From assembly GCF_032594935.1 (NCBI RefSeq), contig NZ_CP118734.1, forward strand, positions 1,516,001 to 1,580,000: a stretch of 64,000 nt of DNA, written 5' to 3'. The notes beneath the pieces were generated by a model, which saw only the letters and a list, made by a program, of their open reading frames with translations, was not told the DNA's origin and ran no database searches. Positions 46,718 through 55,319 of this stretch are shown one piece after another; positions within the stretch are counted from its first letter, which is position 1, and the number at the start of each line of letters is the position of its first letter. The position numbers and the translations under genes were made by a program. The DNA comes from Streptococcus sp. 29892 (GTDB taxonomy: Bacteria; Bacillota; Bacilli; Lactobacillales; Streptococcaceae).

Positions 46718-49369
46718 CTACTTAACAAGTTTTTTCATTTCTGCGATACGTTCTTGTGTCGCATCATATTTTGCTTGGTAGTCGGCTTGTTTTTCTTTTT
46801 CTTTTTCAACGACTTCTGGTTTGGCGTTGGCGATGAAGCGTTCGTTGCTGAGTTTTTTGCCAACCATGTCTAGTTCTTTCTGCCATTTGGCAAGTTCTTT
46901 GTCCAGACGAGCCAACTCTTCTTCTACGTTGAGGAGGTCAGCTAGTGGCAAGAAGATTTCAGCACCGGTGATAACGGCTGACATGGCTAATTCTGGTGCG
47001 GCGATGCTTGAGCTGATTTCCAACTGTTCTGGATTTGTAAAGCGGCGGATGTAGTTTTCATTTGCCTTGAAGAAGGTTTCAAGCTCAGCATCCGCTGTCT
47101 TAATCAAGATGGTAATCGGCTTAGAAGGAGCGACATTGACCTCTGCTCTGCTATTTCGCACCGAACGAATCAAATCCTTGAGACTTTCCACTCCCTTGTG
47201 AGCTTCAGCGTTTTCAAAGGCTGGGTTGACAACAGGGTAAGCCGCCACCACGATAGAGCCCTCTGCATACTGGGCGAAGATTTCTTCCGTCACGAACGGC
47301 ATGATTGGGTGGAGGAGGCGAAGGATTTGGTCCAGCGTGTAGAGAAGGACAGAGCGGGTCATGACTTTCTCGGCCTCGTTGGCGCTGTAAAGCACTTCCT
47401 TGGTCAGCTCCACATACCAGTTGGCGAACTCTTCCCAGATGAAGTTGTAGAGGATGTACCCAGCCACACCGAACTCGAACTTGTCGAAGTTTTCAGTGAC
47501 CTTGGCAATGGTTTCGTTGAGGTTGTGGAGAATCCAGCGGTCCGTCACGTTACCAGCCTCACCAGTTGCGACTTTGGCTACATTCTCACGCGCCGCATCC
47601 AAGGTCAAGCCTTCATTGTTCATGAGGATGTAGCGGGAAATGTTCCAAATCTTGTTGATAAAGTTCCAAGACGCGTCCATCTTCTCATAAGAGAAGCGAA
47701 CATCCTGACCAGGAGCAGAGCCGTTTGACAGGAACCAACGCAAAGCGTCTGCACCGTATTTCTCGATGACATCCATTGGGTCAATCCCGTTTCCGAGCGA
47801 CTTGGACATCTTGCGACCTTCTTCGTCACGGATCAAACCGTGGATCAGCACATTCTTGAATGGCTGACGGCCGGTGAACTCAAGCGATTGGAAAATCATG
47901 CGTGACACCCAGAAGAAGATGATGTCGTAGCCCGTTACCAAGGTTGAGGTCGGGAAGTAACGCTGGAAGTCCGTCGCGTTTTCGTCAGGCCAGCCCATAG
48001 TTGAGAATGGCCAAAGGGCAGAGCTGAACCAGGTATCTAGGACATCCTCATCCTGTACCCATCCGTCACCTGCTGGTGCCTCTTCTCCGACGTACATTTC
48101 GCCAGATTCGTTATACCATGCTGGAATCTGATGACCCCACCAAAGCTGACGCGAGATAACCCAGTCATGTACATTTTCCATCCATTGTAGGAAGGTATCG
48201 TTGAAACGTGGTGGGTAAAATTCTACCTTGTCAGCTGTGTCTTGGTTGGCAATGGCATTCTTAGCCAACTGGTCCATTTTTACAAACCACTGGGTTGACA
48301 AACGTGGCTCGACTACAACACCTGTACGCTCTGAGTGACCAACGGAATGTACACGGTTTTCGATTTCCACAAGGGCACCCAGTTCTTGCAACTTAGCCAC
48401 CGTTACCTTACGGGCTTCAAAGCGGTCCATACCCGCAAATTCGCCTGCCAACTCGTTCATAGTGCCGTCGTCGTTCATAACATTGACTTGTGGCAGATTG
48501 TGGCGTTGACCTACGAGGAAGTCATTCGGATCGTGGGCAGGTGTGATTTTCACAACCCCTGTACCAAATTCAGGATCTGCGTGCTCATCCGCAACGATTG
48601 GGATTGGTTTGTTGACGATTGGCAGGATAACGTTTTTACCAATCAAGTCCTTGTAACGTGGATCTTCTGGGTTAACCGCCACCGCAACGTCACCGAACAT
48701 GGTTTCAGGACGGGTTGTCGCAACTTGAAGGGCACGAGAGCCGTCTTCCAACATGTAATTCATGTGGTAGAAGGCACCTTCTACATCCTTGTGGATAACT
48801 TCGATATCTGAAAGGGCTGTGCGAGCCGCTGGGTCCCAGTTGATGATAAATTCGCCACGGTAAATCCAGCCTTTTTTGTAGAGTTCTACAAAGACCTTGC
48901 GAACAGCTTTTGACAAGCCTTCGTCCAGCGTGAAGCGGTCACGTTGGTAGTCCAAAGATAGACCCAACTTGCCCCATTGCTCACGAATGGTCGCTGCGTA
49001 CTCATCCTTCCATTCCCAGACTTTATCGAGGAATTTTTCACGACCCAAGTCATAACGGGTCACTCCTTGCTCCCGCAAGCGTTCCTCCACCTTAGCCTGT
49101 GTGGCAATCCCCGCGTGGTCCATACCTGGAAGCCAGAGGGTGTCAAAGCCCTGCATCCGCTTTTGACGGATGATAATATCTTGAAGGGTTGTATCCCAAG
49201 CGTGTCCCAAGTGTAACTTACCTGTTACGTTTGGCGGTGGAATCACGATAGAATAAGGCTTGGCCTCCGCATCGCCTGACGGCTTAAAGACATCTTGGTC
49301 CAACCAAGTTTGGTAACGACCAGCCTCAACCTCGGCTGGATTGTATTTTGGTGATAATTCTTTTGACAT
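46718..49369 (-). CDS. valS: Valyl-tRNA synthetase
   Basis: Charges tRNA-Val (883 residues). HIGH-type motif in [15 protein letters not shown], editing domain [23 protein letters not shown] in [12 protein letters not shown], anticodon domain, and a C-terminal coiled coil ([20 protein letters not shown] onward) that contacts tRNA. GGAGAAA precedes the ATG. It lies 115 bases after the kinase-like gene and could be read both from the upstream T-box transcript and from a weak local promoter. Confidence 0.98.
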   Translation of the reverse strand: MSKELSPKYNPAEVEAGRYQTWLDQDVFKPSGDAEAKPYSIVIPPPNVTGKLHLGHAWDTTLQDIIIRQKRMQGFDTLWLPGMDHAGIATQAKVEERLREQGVTRYDLGREKFLDKVWEWKDEYAATIREQWGKLGLSLDYQRDRFTLDEGLSKAVRKVFVELYKKGWIYRGEFIINWDPAARTALSDIEVIHKDVEGAFYHMNYMLEDGSRALQVATTRPETMFGDVAVAVNPEDPRYKDLIGKNVILPIVNKPIPIVADEHADPEFGTGVVKITPAHDPNDFLVGQRHNLPQVNVMNDDGTMNELAGEFAGMDRFEARKVTVAKLQELGALVEIENRVHSVGHSERTGVVVEPRLSTQWFVKMDQLAKNAIANQDTADKVEFYPPRFNDTFLQWMENVHDWVISRQLWWGHQIPAWYNESGEMYVGEEAPAGDGWVQDEDVLDTWFSSALWPFSTMGWPDENATDFQRYFPTSTLVTGYDIIFFWVSRMIFQSLEFTGRQPFKNVLIHGLIRDEEGRKMSKSLGNGIDPMDVIEKYGADALRWFLSNGSAPGQDVRFSYEKMDASWNFINKIWNISRYILMNNEGLTLDAARENVAKVATGEAGNVTDRWILHNLNETIAKVTENFDKFEFGVAGYILYNFIWEEFANWYVELTKEVLYSANEAEKVMTRSVLLYTLDQILRLLHPIMPFVTEEIFAQYAEGSIVVAAYPVVNPAFENAEAHKGVESLKDLIRSVRNSRAEVNVAPSKPITILIKTADAELETFFKANENYIRRFTNPEQLEISSSIAAPELAMSAVITGAEIFLPLADLLNVEEELARLDKELAKWQKELDMVGKKLSNERFIANAKPEVVEKEKEKQADYQAKYDATQERIAEMKKLVK

Positions 49370-49406
49370 TAGTTTTTCTCCTTTAGTATTTTTTAAGAAA
49401 ATTGGT

Positions 49407-49448
49407 TTATACTATCCTCAAGCTAGAAATAGCCCAATTCTTTTTCAT
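49407..49448 (-). CDS. Possible 13-codon leader ORF before valS
   Basis: AGGAG (49454-49458 on the minus strand) is five bases before an ATG that opens [13 protein letters not shown] and a TAA stop, 38 bases upstream of the valS start. The Shine-Dalgarno spacing is good. The peptide is not valine-rich, so it is not a classical attenuator. It could be fortuitous. Confidence 0.3.
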   Translation of the reverse strand: MKKNWAISSLRIV

Positions 49449-49483
49449 ATAATCTCCTAGAAATAGTCAGTCCATTGGGCTGG

Positions 49484-50059
49484 CTATTTCGTTTGTTCTT
49501 GCTCAAGCTCCTCCATTTTTTGGATAATCAGTTGAGCAACTTCATTAGCAGTAAGATGAGTATTATTAATTTTGAGATAATGCTGAATGCCCTCTGGAAT
49601 GCCTAATGAGGTATATTGACATGTATCAGCTGTAGAGAGAATCTCAGCCTCTGAAACTTCAATGTGTCGTTTCAAAGGTTTATGGGTAAGTCGATTTTCT
49701 GTCCGATTACGCCGCAGACGTTCTTCCAAAGCAGTTTCCAACTCAACAAATAAAATTTCCTGACCATGATGATGAAAAATCGTCTGAACAGTTGTAAGGA
49801 ATTGAACCTCTATGAGATTTTTAAAATTAATCAAGGCAGTTCCGATTAGTGGGCGACCTGACCTAGCAAACACATCATAAACAGCAAATGTAATACGTGT
49901 ATTGAGGTCAAACATATCCTCAGAAAATTCAGGAATAAAACATAGGCTAAAATCAATCGAATCGTGATTATGAAAGAGGGTCATCCCTGTCAATTTCGCA
50001 ACTTCCTGCCCAACGGTCATCTTGCCAGAAGCTTGTGCTCCAATAATAATTAGATTCAT
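49484..50059 (-). CDS. P-loop kinase-like protein (shikimate/adenylate kinase-type fold)
   Basis: A 191-residue ATP-binding protein. The P-loop reads IIIGAQASGKMTVGQEV, with Met in place of the usual Ser/Thr directly after the Walker Lys, an oddity for an active kinase although a Thr follows. A lid-like region ERLRRNRTENRLTHKP is Arg-rich. The substrate is unknown. It overlaps the VOC gene by four bases (ATGA) and is carried with it on the second T-box transcript before valS. Confidence 0.78.
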   Translation of the reverse strand: MNLIIIGAQASGKMTVGQEVAKLTGMTLFHNHDSIDFSLCFIPEFSEDMFDLNTRITFAVYDVFARSGRPLIGTALINFKNLIEVQFLTTVQTIFHHHGQEILFVELETALEERLRRNRTENRLTHKPLKRHIEVSEAEILSTADTCQYTSLGIPEGIQHYLKINNTHLTANEVAQLIIQKMEELEQEQTK

Positions 50060-50445
50060 CTTGCCTCCCCCACCAACTCTATCTTAATCCCATCGGGATC
50101 TTCCAAATAGAGGGCGTAGTGGTCTGGTCCTCCTGCATGGGGATAGCGGTCGTCGTAGAGAAGTTTGACTCGTCTGGTCAAAAATTCCTTCCGCCATTGG
50201 TCAACATCATCAGGTGTTCCCGCATGAAAGGCTAGATGATTGAGGCCTGTGCAGCACCGGTGATAACCTGCTTCTAGGAAGTCCTCTGGCGTTTGGACAA
50301 AGACCAGGTACTGCTCTGCTTTTTTATAAGACAGCCCTTTATCCCACTCCTGATAGAGCGAGTAGCCCAGCTTGGTCAGGAGAAAGTCGTAAAATGCACG
50401 CGAAGTTTCCAAGTCAGAAACGTAAATTTCAACATGATGTAGCAT
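50056..50445 (-). CDS. VOC superfamily (glyoxalase/bleomycin-resistance-like) protein
   Basis: A 129-residue single VOC domain. LHHVEIYVSDLETSRAFYDF and DHYALYLEDPDGIKIELV show the paired beta-alpha-beta-beta-beta modules, with possible metal ligands His 3 or 4, His in NHLAFH, and Glu in IKIELV. The enzymatic role is unknown. AAAGGAG precedes the ATG, 20 bases after the T-box terminator, so expression should depend on T-box read-through. Confidence 0.83.
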   Translation of the reverse strand: MLHHVEIYVSDLETSRAFYDFLLTKLGYSLYQEWDKGLSYKKAEQYLVFVQTPEDFLEAGYHRCCTGLNHLAFHAGTPDDVDQWRKEFLTRRVKLLYDDRYPHAGGPDHYALYLEDPDGIKIELVGEAR

Positions 50446-50463
50446 ATCTTCTCCTTTCCAAAT

Positions 50464-50650
50464 GAAAATCCCTGCCTAGACTTGCTAGACAGGGACGAAG
50501 TTATTCCGCGGTACCACCCTTGTTCAGATACACTATCTGCACTTTGCTTATTCGATTCACATCATCAGCAACCAGTTTTGACATTTGTGCGGATTTCTCA
50601 GTACCACCGCTTCCTGTGACAAATGGGGCTCAAAACACCTCTGAATAGCT
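50464..50650 (-). ncRNA. T-box riboswitch, probably valine-type
   Basis: Leftward leader with a textbook T-box core, AAGGGTGGTACCGCGG (about 50504-50520), followed by a strong terminator (CCCTG.CTAG / CTAG.CAGGG) and TTTTC. Stem I can form by UCAG/CUGA and GUUUUGA/UCAAAAC around an internal loop whose 3' side reads UGGUUG. That loop offers GTT (50570-50572), a Val codon, as specifier. GGTGGTACTGAG appears in the apical part. The Val assignment rests on this loop and on valS downstream. Confidence 0.85.
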
Positions 50651-50686
50651 TTATTGTAACAAATTGTACCTTGAAAAGCAAGGGAT

Positions 50687-51073
50687 TTAAGCTTTCAAGT
50701 CAATCCCTTTTTCTTTCAACTGCTTGATAGTTGCAGGACCGATGCCTTTAAGAGCCAAGAGCTCTTTTTCTGTATGGTTTGCAAAATCAGCCACAGATTG
50801 AATACCTGCTTGGTAGAAGGTTTCCAAACGTGCTGCCGCAATGCCTTCCAAGTCAGGAAGTGCCAAAAAGTCTTCCAATGAAGTCGCTGATGAAGTCACC
50901 TCTGCTACAACTTCTTTCACCTGTTCGACAGCCTTCTCTACCACAGCTTCTGTTTTATGAGCGACAGTTTCAACAGCCTCACGCGCTGTAGCAACCCCCA
51001 CACGACCTGCACGCTTCAAGTCTGCTAATTGTTTTTTCAATAGTTTTTTACGATTGATTTTTTTCTTTGTCAA
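50687..51073 (-). CDS. Helix-hairpin-helix protein with coiled-coil N terminus
   Basis: A 128-residue protein likely starting at TTG (51071-51073), because GAGAGGA is eight bases upstream and the preceding codons belong to the neighbour's 3' region. Basic N terminus (TKKKINRKKLLKKQLADLK), an Ala/Val/Glu-rich helix (about 35-65), then two helix-hairpin-helix units: ALPDLEGIAAARLETFYQAG and LLALKGIGPATIKQLKEKG. HhH pairs bind DNA non-specifically. Function unknown; it follows a DUF1912 gene. Confidence 0.75.
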   Translation of the reverse strand: MTKKKINRKKLLKKQLADLKRAGRVGVATAREAVETVAHKTEAVVEKAVEQVKEVVAEVTSSATSLEDFLALPDLEGIAAARLETFYQAGIQSVADFANHTEKELLALKGIGPATIKQLKEKGIDLKA

Positions 51074-51089
51074 GTTTTCTATCCTCTCT

Positions 51090-51344
51090 TTAATAATGTC
51101 TTTGGCCAAATAAGCCATCTGGTAAATCATGAAAGCCCTTGCCAGCATGATAGTTGGCAAATTTCCCCTGGATAAAACGATAAGCATCTAGCTTACTTTC
51201 GTAACGGATGTAGGCATCCGCCGCACGCTCATCCTTATCCTCTTCCAATACACGACGGCTTTCTTCTACCGCCATCTCGTTTACCATGACCTGAGTATTG
51301 ACCCAAGCTTCAAATTCCTTTAAAAATTCTTGTTCTTTTGTCAT
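51090..51344 (-). CDS. DUF1912 family protein
   Basis: An 84-residue acidic, helical cytoplasmic protein of unknown function, recalled as conserved in streptococci. EFLKEFEAWVNTQVMVNEMA and YIRYESKLDAYRFIQGKFAN are the recognisable parts. GAGGAAAA precedes the ATG. It ends 16 bases before the HhH gene start. Confidence 0.8.
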   Translation of the reverse strand: MTKEQEFLKEFEAWVNTQVMVNEMAVEESRRVLEEDKDERAADAYIRYESKLDAYRFIQGKFANYHAGKGFHDLPDGLFGQRHY

Positions 51345-51402
51345 TATTTTCCTCTTTCGTCTGCTTCAATCGAAACACACCGATTTATTATACCACATTT
51401 TC

Positions 51403-51446
51403 CAAAAAAGACAAGAAGCCCTATCTGTACAACAGTTAGAGCTTCT
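51403..51446 (-). terminator. Terminator of galM
   Basis: AGAAGC / GCTTCT extended by UCUA/UAGG and CUGU/ACAG pairs with a UGU loop, then TGTCTTTTTT reading leftward. Confidence 0.75.
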
Positions 51447-51451
51447 CATTC

Positions 51452-52453
51452 TTACCATGAAAATCGATAAACAGTCTGGGACAAGAATTCCTCATCTTTT
51501 TCTAGCAAAATAGAACCAAAACCATCTAGGTTGCAAGCATTTGGCAGAGCCTGACATTCCAAGCTAAAGGCACCATGGTAGGTAGCCAAAGCTTCAACAG
51601 GATAATTGTAGGTGTAGATGACAACTGATGGCTGATTGGTTCGCACGCGCAGACTTATTTTCCCATCTGGGCTACTAACTTCAACTGGAACCTCCACCTG
51701 CTCCAAAAGCCATGGATGGTCGTAACCTTTCACAAGGATATTCTGAGGGTGCTGGCTGTCAAAGCCCTGAGCAAATCTTGCTCCCTCTCTAAAGTCAAAC
51801 GGTGTTCCCGTTACATCCTCTAAGACACCTGTTGGCAGATTATCCTCACCAAGCGGAGCATAGCGATTTGCCTCAATCCGAATTTCATGGTCTGCTACTG
51901 ACTGCTGAAAATCCCCCGATAAGTTGAAATAGATGTGATTGGTCGGATTGAAAATCGTGTCTTTGCTAGACACCGCTCGATAATCCACCGTCAACTCGTT
52001 CTGGTCTGTTAGACCATAAATAGCCTCAACCCTCACGTCTCCTGGAAAACCATTGAAACCATCTTTTAGGACAATCCCAAAGGTAACTTGATTTTTTTCG
52101 TGGTCAAGAGCAACATCCCAGTACTGTTCATTTGCCGTGTCAATCCCACCATGCAAGGTTCTACCAGGTTCATTTTCTGTGAACTGATAACTGGTTCCCT
52201 TTATCTCAGCCTGGGCACCTGAAATACGCCCCGCTACTGGGACAATGCTTGAACCAGGGTACAAATCTGTCTTACGGTAATCATCATCCGACTTGGCAGC
52301 CAAACTGACATTCCGTAGACCGCCATTTTCATCTACTGGCAAAAGCACTTCTACCACTCTGGCACCAAAATCTGTCAGACTAACCTGCATGCCATTTTTA
52401 TTTTTTAAGCAATAGAGCTTCGCTTTTTCACCAAAATCTTTTACGTCAATCAT
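51452..52453 (-). CDS. galM: Aldose 1-epimerase (galactose mutarotase)
   Basis: Interconverts alpha and beta anomers of galactose (333 residues), preparing beta-galactose released by BgaC for galactokinase. ARVVEVLLPVDENGGLRNVS near the start, substrate His in RTLHGGIDTANEQYWDV, catalytic His in FNPTNHIYFNLSG and the catalytic Glu in FSLECQALPNACN are visible. GAGGAAAA precedes the ATG. It is the last gene of the galactoside locus and is separated from the PTS genes by a hairpin-rich gap. Confidence 0.94.
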   Translation of the reverse strand: MIDVKDFGEKAKLYCLKNKNGMQVSLTDFGARVVEVLLPVDENGGLRNVSLAAKSDDDYRKTDLYPGSSIVPVAGRISGAQAEIKGTSYQFTENEPGRTLHGGIDTANEQYWDVALDHEKNQVTFGIVLKDGFNGFPGDVRVEAIYGLTDQNELTVDYRAVSSKDTIFNPTNHIYFNLSGDFQQSVADHEIRIEANRYAPLGEDNLPTGVLEDVTGTPFDFREGARFAQGFDSQHPQNILVKGYDHPWLLEQVEVPVEVSSPDGKISLRVRTNQPSVVIYTYNYPVEALATYHGAFSLECQALPNACNLDGFGSILLEKDEEFLSQTVYRFSW

Positions 52454-52475
52454 TGCTTTTCCTCACAACATCAAA

Positions 52476-52639
52476 TGAGGGGAGGCAATCAACTTGCTTC
52501 CCCTCAGGATACTTAAAGCCTCATCATATAGATGACTAGTCAGAAAACTGGAATGAGAAACCCATTTCTAGGCTCGGGCTTTCTTTGGTCACTTCCTTAT
52601 TTCAAGGTGACCAGCTGAAACAGTTCCCCGAACTGTTTC
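52476..52639. repeat. Cluster of three hairpins between PTS IIA and galM
   Basis: Three inverted repeats fill the gap: TGAGGGGAGGCA / TGCTTCCCCTCA (52476-52506), GGTCAC / GTGACC (52587-52612) and GAAACAGTTC / GAACTGTTTC with a CCC loop (52617-52639), the last touching the IIA stop codon. None has a T-run on the transcribed strand. They may stabilise the upstream PTS message or reduce read-through into galM. No coding remnant is visible. Confidence 0.7.
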
Positions 52640-53036
52640 ACTCATCATCGTCATCGCTTGTTAGTAGGCTATTGACATGGACGAGGTTGCTTGTACCAAA
52701 TTCCACATAGTCTACGGCTTCACCGAGCAAGACGCCGTTCAAGAAACCAATCACCATAGGCATGTTCATACCTGCATAGAGGTCAAACTGCCCACCGTCA
52801 ATCAATTTACGGGAAACAACGTTGGCTGGTGTTCCGCCCAACAAGTCAGCGAACACAACAAAGTCATCTAAATTAGCAACTGTTTCTTCAAATTTCTTCT
52901 GGAAGTCTTCTGGACCTTCTTCTGGTAAAAGAGCTACTGTATAGATATCCTCCTGAGGACCCATAATCATCTCAGTAGATTTCTTCAACTCTTCACAGAA
53001 AATCCCATGACTTACTAAAATTAAACTCTTACCCAT
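52638..53036 (-). CDS. PTS mannose-family EIIA component
   Basis: A 132-residue cytoplasmic phosphocarrier. The phosphoryl-accepting His is in KSLILVSHGIFCEELK, near residue 10. FADLLGGTPANVVSR and the NMPMVIGFLNGVLLGE strand are typical of EIIA-Man. An acidic tail (SDDDDE) ends it. The ATG at 53036 lies two bases after the IID stop without a clear Shine-Dalgarno, indicating coupled translation. The frame extends a few codons further upstream. Confidence 0.9.
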   Translation of the reverse strand: MGKSLILVSHGIFCEELKKSTEMIMGPQEDIYTVALLPEEGPEDFQKKFEETVANLDDFVVFADLLGGTPANVVSRKLIDGGQFDLYAGMNMPMVIGFLNGVLLGEAVDYVEFGTSNLVHVNSLLTSDDDDE

Positions 53037-53040
53037 ACGC

Positions 53041-53856
53041 TTACATGCCAAAGACAAACTTACCGATTGCTGAAAGCGTTACTGCAAGAACGATGATAAT
53101 CAAAATAGCCTTAGTAGAAGTCATACCTTTGCGTCCTAGCAACCAGAAGACAAAGCCTGTGAAGATAGCTGGTACCAAACGAGGGAAGATAGTGTTGAGC
53201 AAGTCTTGTACATCAATCACTTTTTCACCAACACTTGGAGCCCATGATACTTCAAAGTTAATCATAGTTGCAATCAAGGCACCCATCATGAAGACACCCA
53301 TTACAGAAGCAGCATCTACAAGAGCTGTCAACTTATCACGCATAGTTGTGATGAGTTTAGTACCTTCTTTATAGGCAATTTCCAACTGTTTCCAACGGAA
53401 GATGTCATAAGCTACTGCTACAGCTACCCAAAGGAAGATACCTGCTGGAGTTCCTTCTTTAGCCATAGTCGCTGCTACAGTACCCATGATAGCTGGAACA
53501 AGGGAACCAAAGATAGAGTCACCGATTGGGGCAAATGGTCCCATCAAGGCTGTCTTAATACCGTTAACCGCATCCTTAGAAGCTACACCGTCGCTTTCTT
53601 CAAGCGCCAAGTCAATACCAGTAATGATGGTATGGAAGAATGGAGAAGTGTTGAAGAATTGAGTATGCAATTTCATCATTTCCTTCAATTCAGGAGTACC
53701 ATCTCCATACATTTTACGAAGCTGTGGCAAAATCATGTAGAGGTAACCAGAACCCTGCATCCGCTCATAGTTCCAACCTAACTGATAAGTGAACAAGCTA
53801 CGTTTGTTGATTTGATTAAAATCTTCTTTTGTTAGTTTGTAATTAGATTTCGTCAT
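53041..53856 (-). CDS. PTS mannose-family EIID component
   Basis: Membrane subunit of the sugar channel (271 residues). LTKEDFNQINKRSLFTYQLG, NYERMQGSGYLYMILPQLRK and MGPFAPIGDSIFGSLVPAIM are family signatures; helices cluster in the middle and C terminus. The start ATG overlaps the last codons of the IIC gene (AAGATGACGAAA), and a GGGGA sequence lies nine bases upstream. Confidence 0.92.
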   Translation of the reverse strand: MTKSNYKLTKEDFNQINKRSLFTYQLGWNYERMQGSGYLYMILPQLRKMYGDGTPELKEMMKLHTQFFNTSPFFHTIITGIDLALEESDGVASKDAVNGIKTALMGPFAPIGDSIFGSLVPAIMGTVAATMAKEGTPAGIFLWVAVAVAYDIFRWKQLEIAYKEGTKLITTMRDKLTALVDAASVMGVFMMGALIATMINFEVSWAPSVGEKVIDVQDLLNTIFPRLVPAIFTGFVFWLLGRKGMTSTKAILIIIVLAVTLSAIGKFVFGM

Positions 53857-54736
53857 CTTCAATTTCCCCACTTTCTGAAACTGATGGAGCAACCACTGCT
53901 ACTTTTTGGCTATTTTTGAAGTGAAGCACTGAAAGGAAAGCACCCACAATAGCGATACCGATCATTGACAAGCCTTTGAAGTTATTCACAAAAGCGATAC
54001 CTGCATCTTCAGGAAGAGTGCCAACGATACCAGCAACAGCACCACCCAAAGCTGATACGTTACCGTAAAGAACAGTCAACATAGCTGTAAGGGCAAAACC
54101 TACTGCCAAGTAGTGAAGGTTACGTTTAAGTGGAAGGTAGTGGAGCAAGATTGCAAATCCAAGACCTGGAAGCATACGAGCAGCAAGTGTTAAACCATCT
54201 GCAATCCATTGATATTCTTGGATAGTAGTAACCATTGTGTTTACAAACTCACCACCGAATGCAAGGGCAAGGAAAACAGGAAGTGCACGAGATGCTGCCC
54301 ATGGAATAGCTCCAAGAAGGTAGTTGCGTTCGATTGCTGCATAGTCAAATTTTTCAACCGCAGCATCTACGCGGTGTGCAAAGAACGTAGTTGAGAAACG
54401 ACCAGCAATATCTGTATAAACAAGAAGTGCTGCTACAGGTACTGCGATAGTAGATACGGCAAGTTCTGGGTCAATACCTTGTGAAACTGAGAAAGCTGTC
54501 GCAAGAACCGCACCAGAAGTTGCGTCGATACGAGATGCACCACCGAAAGTACCTACACCAAGTACCATCAATTGAAGAGATGCTCCAATGGTCAAACCAG
54601 TTGCCATGTCACCCATGATCAAACCAGAGATGAACCCTGCGAAGACTGGAGAACCAGCTGACGATACAATTGTCAACTCATCACAGATCTGATAAGCAGA
54701 GTAGAGCGTTAGAAGTAATATTTGCCACCATTGCAT
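53843..54736 (-). CDS. PTS mannose-family EIIC component
   Basis: Membrane transport subunit of 297 residues with repeated hydrophobic helices. QWWQILLLTLYSAYQICDEL and AGFISGLIMGDMATGLTIGA are typical of AgaC/AgaW-type EIIC. A cytoplasmic tail ends SESGEIEDDEI. AAAGGAGGT precedes the ATG. It forms the channel together with EIID; the sugar is inferred from the neighbours. Confidence 0.92.
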   Translation of the reverse strand: MQWWQILLLTLYSAYQICDELTIVSSAGSPVFAGFISGLIMGDMATGLTIGASLQLMVLGVGTFGGASRIDATSGAVLATAFSVSQGIDPELAVSTIAVPVAALLVYTDIAGRFSTTFFAHRVDAAVEKFDYAAIERNYLLGAIPWAASRALPVFLALAFGGEFVNTMVTTIQEYQWIADGLTLAARMLPGLGFAILLHYLPLKRNLHYLAVGFALTAMLTVLYGNVSALGGAVAGIVGTLPEDAGIAFVNNFKGLSMIGIAIVGAFLSVLHFKNSQKVAVVAPSVSESGEIEDDEI

Positions 54737-54778
54737 AATAGTGAACCTCCTTTAAAATTTTTCAAAAATATCCGAAGT

Positions 54779-55264
54779 TTATCTGACCTTATCCAAGAGT
54801 GGCATAAAGTCTTTTGGTGTGTCGCCTGGTACCATTTGAGCAATCAATTTTACTCCCTTAGCAACCAAGGCATCAAAGTCCGCAATGTCCTTATCTACAA
54901 CGTTAATAGAGCGGGTAACAGAGCGAGTTTCTGGTGATTGTGACATATTGCCGACGTTCAATTCAGCAAGTTCTACACCATATTCAACCAAGCGGAGGAA
55001 GTTTTCAGGACGACGGGCAACAATCAACAAACGTTGCGCATCATATTTGCCTTCCTTGATGTTATTAGCTGCTTTTTCGATTGGCAAAATAGATAATTTT
55101 ACCCCCGGTGGGCAGGCTAATTTCAAACCTTGTTTCTCAATGTCGTTTTGAGCAACCGCATCATCGATAACCATGATCCGACTAATATTTAATTTAGTCG
55201 TCCAAAGGTTAGCAACCTGACCGTGGATCAAACGACCATCAATACGTGTAGCAATAATTGCCAT
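54779..55264 (-). CDS. PTS mannose-family EIIB component
   Basis: A 161-residue cytoplasmic phosphotransferase subunit. The phosphorylated His lies in ATRIDGRLIHGQVANLW, near residue 14; IMVIDDAVAQNDIEK and LNVGNMSQSPETRSV are further signatures. It passes phosphate from EIIA to the incoming sugar. AAAGGAG precedes the ATG. It lies 55 bases after bgaC, which would supply galactose from a disaccharide-phosphate. Confidence 0.93.
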   Translation of the reverse strand: MAIIATRIDGRLIHGQVANLWTTKLNISRIMVIDDAVAQNDIEKQGLKLACPPGVKLSILPIEKAANNIKEGKYDAQRLLIVARRPENFLRLVEYGVELAELNVGNMSQSPETRSVTRSINVVDKDIADFDALVAKGVKLIAQMVPGDTPKDFMPLLDKVR

Positions 55265-55319
55265 ACAATGTTCTCCTTTTCTTCATAAATCTTTCTGTTA
55301 GACACTCTCAAGGGAGTAC

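Noticed and set aside
47198..47728. 176-codon open frame opposite valS
   Set aside because: Antisense shadow of the conserved valS catalytic and anticodon regions.
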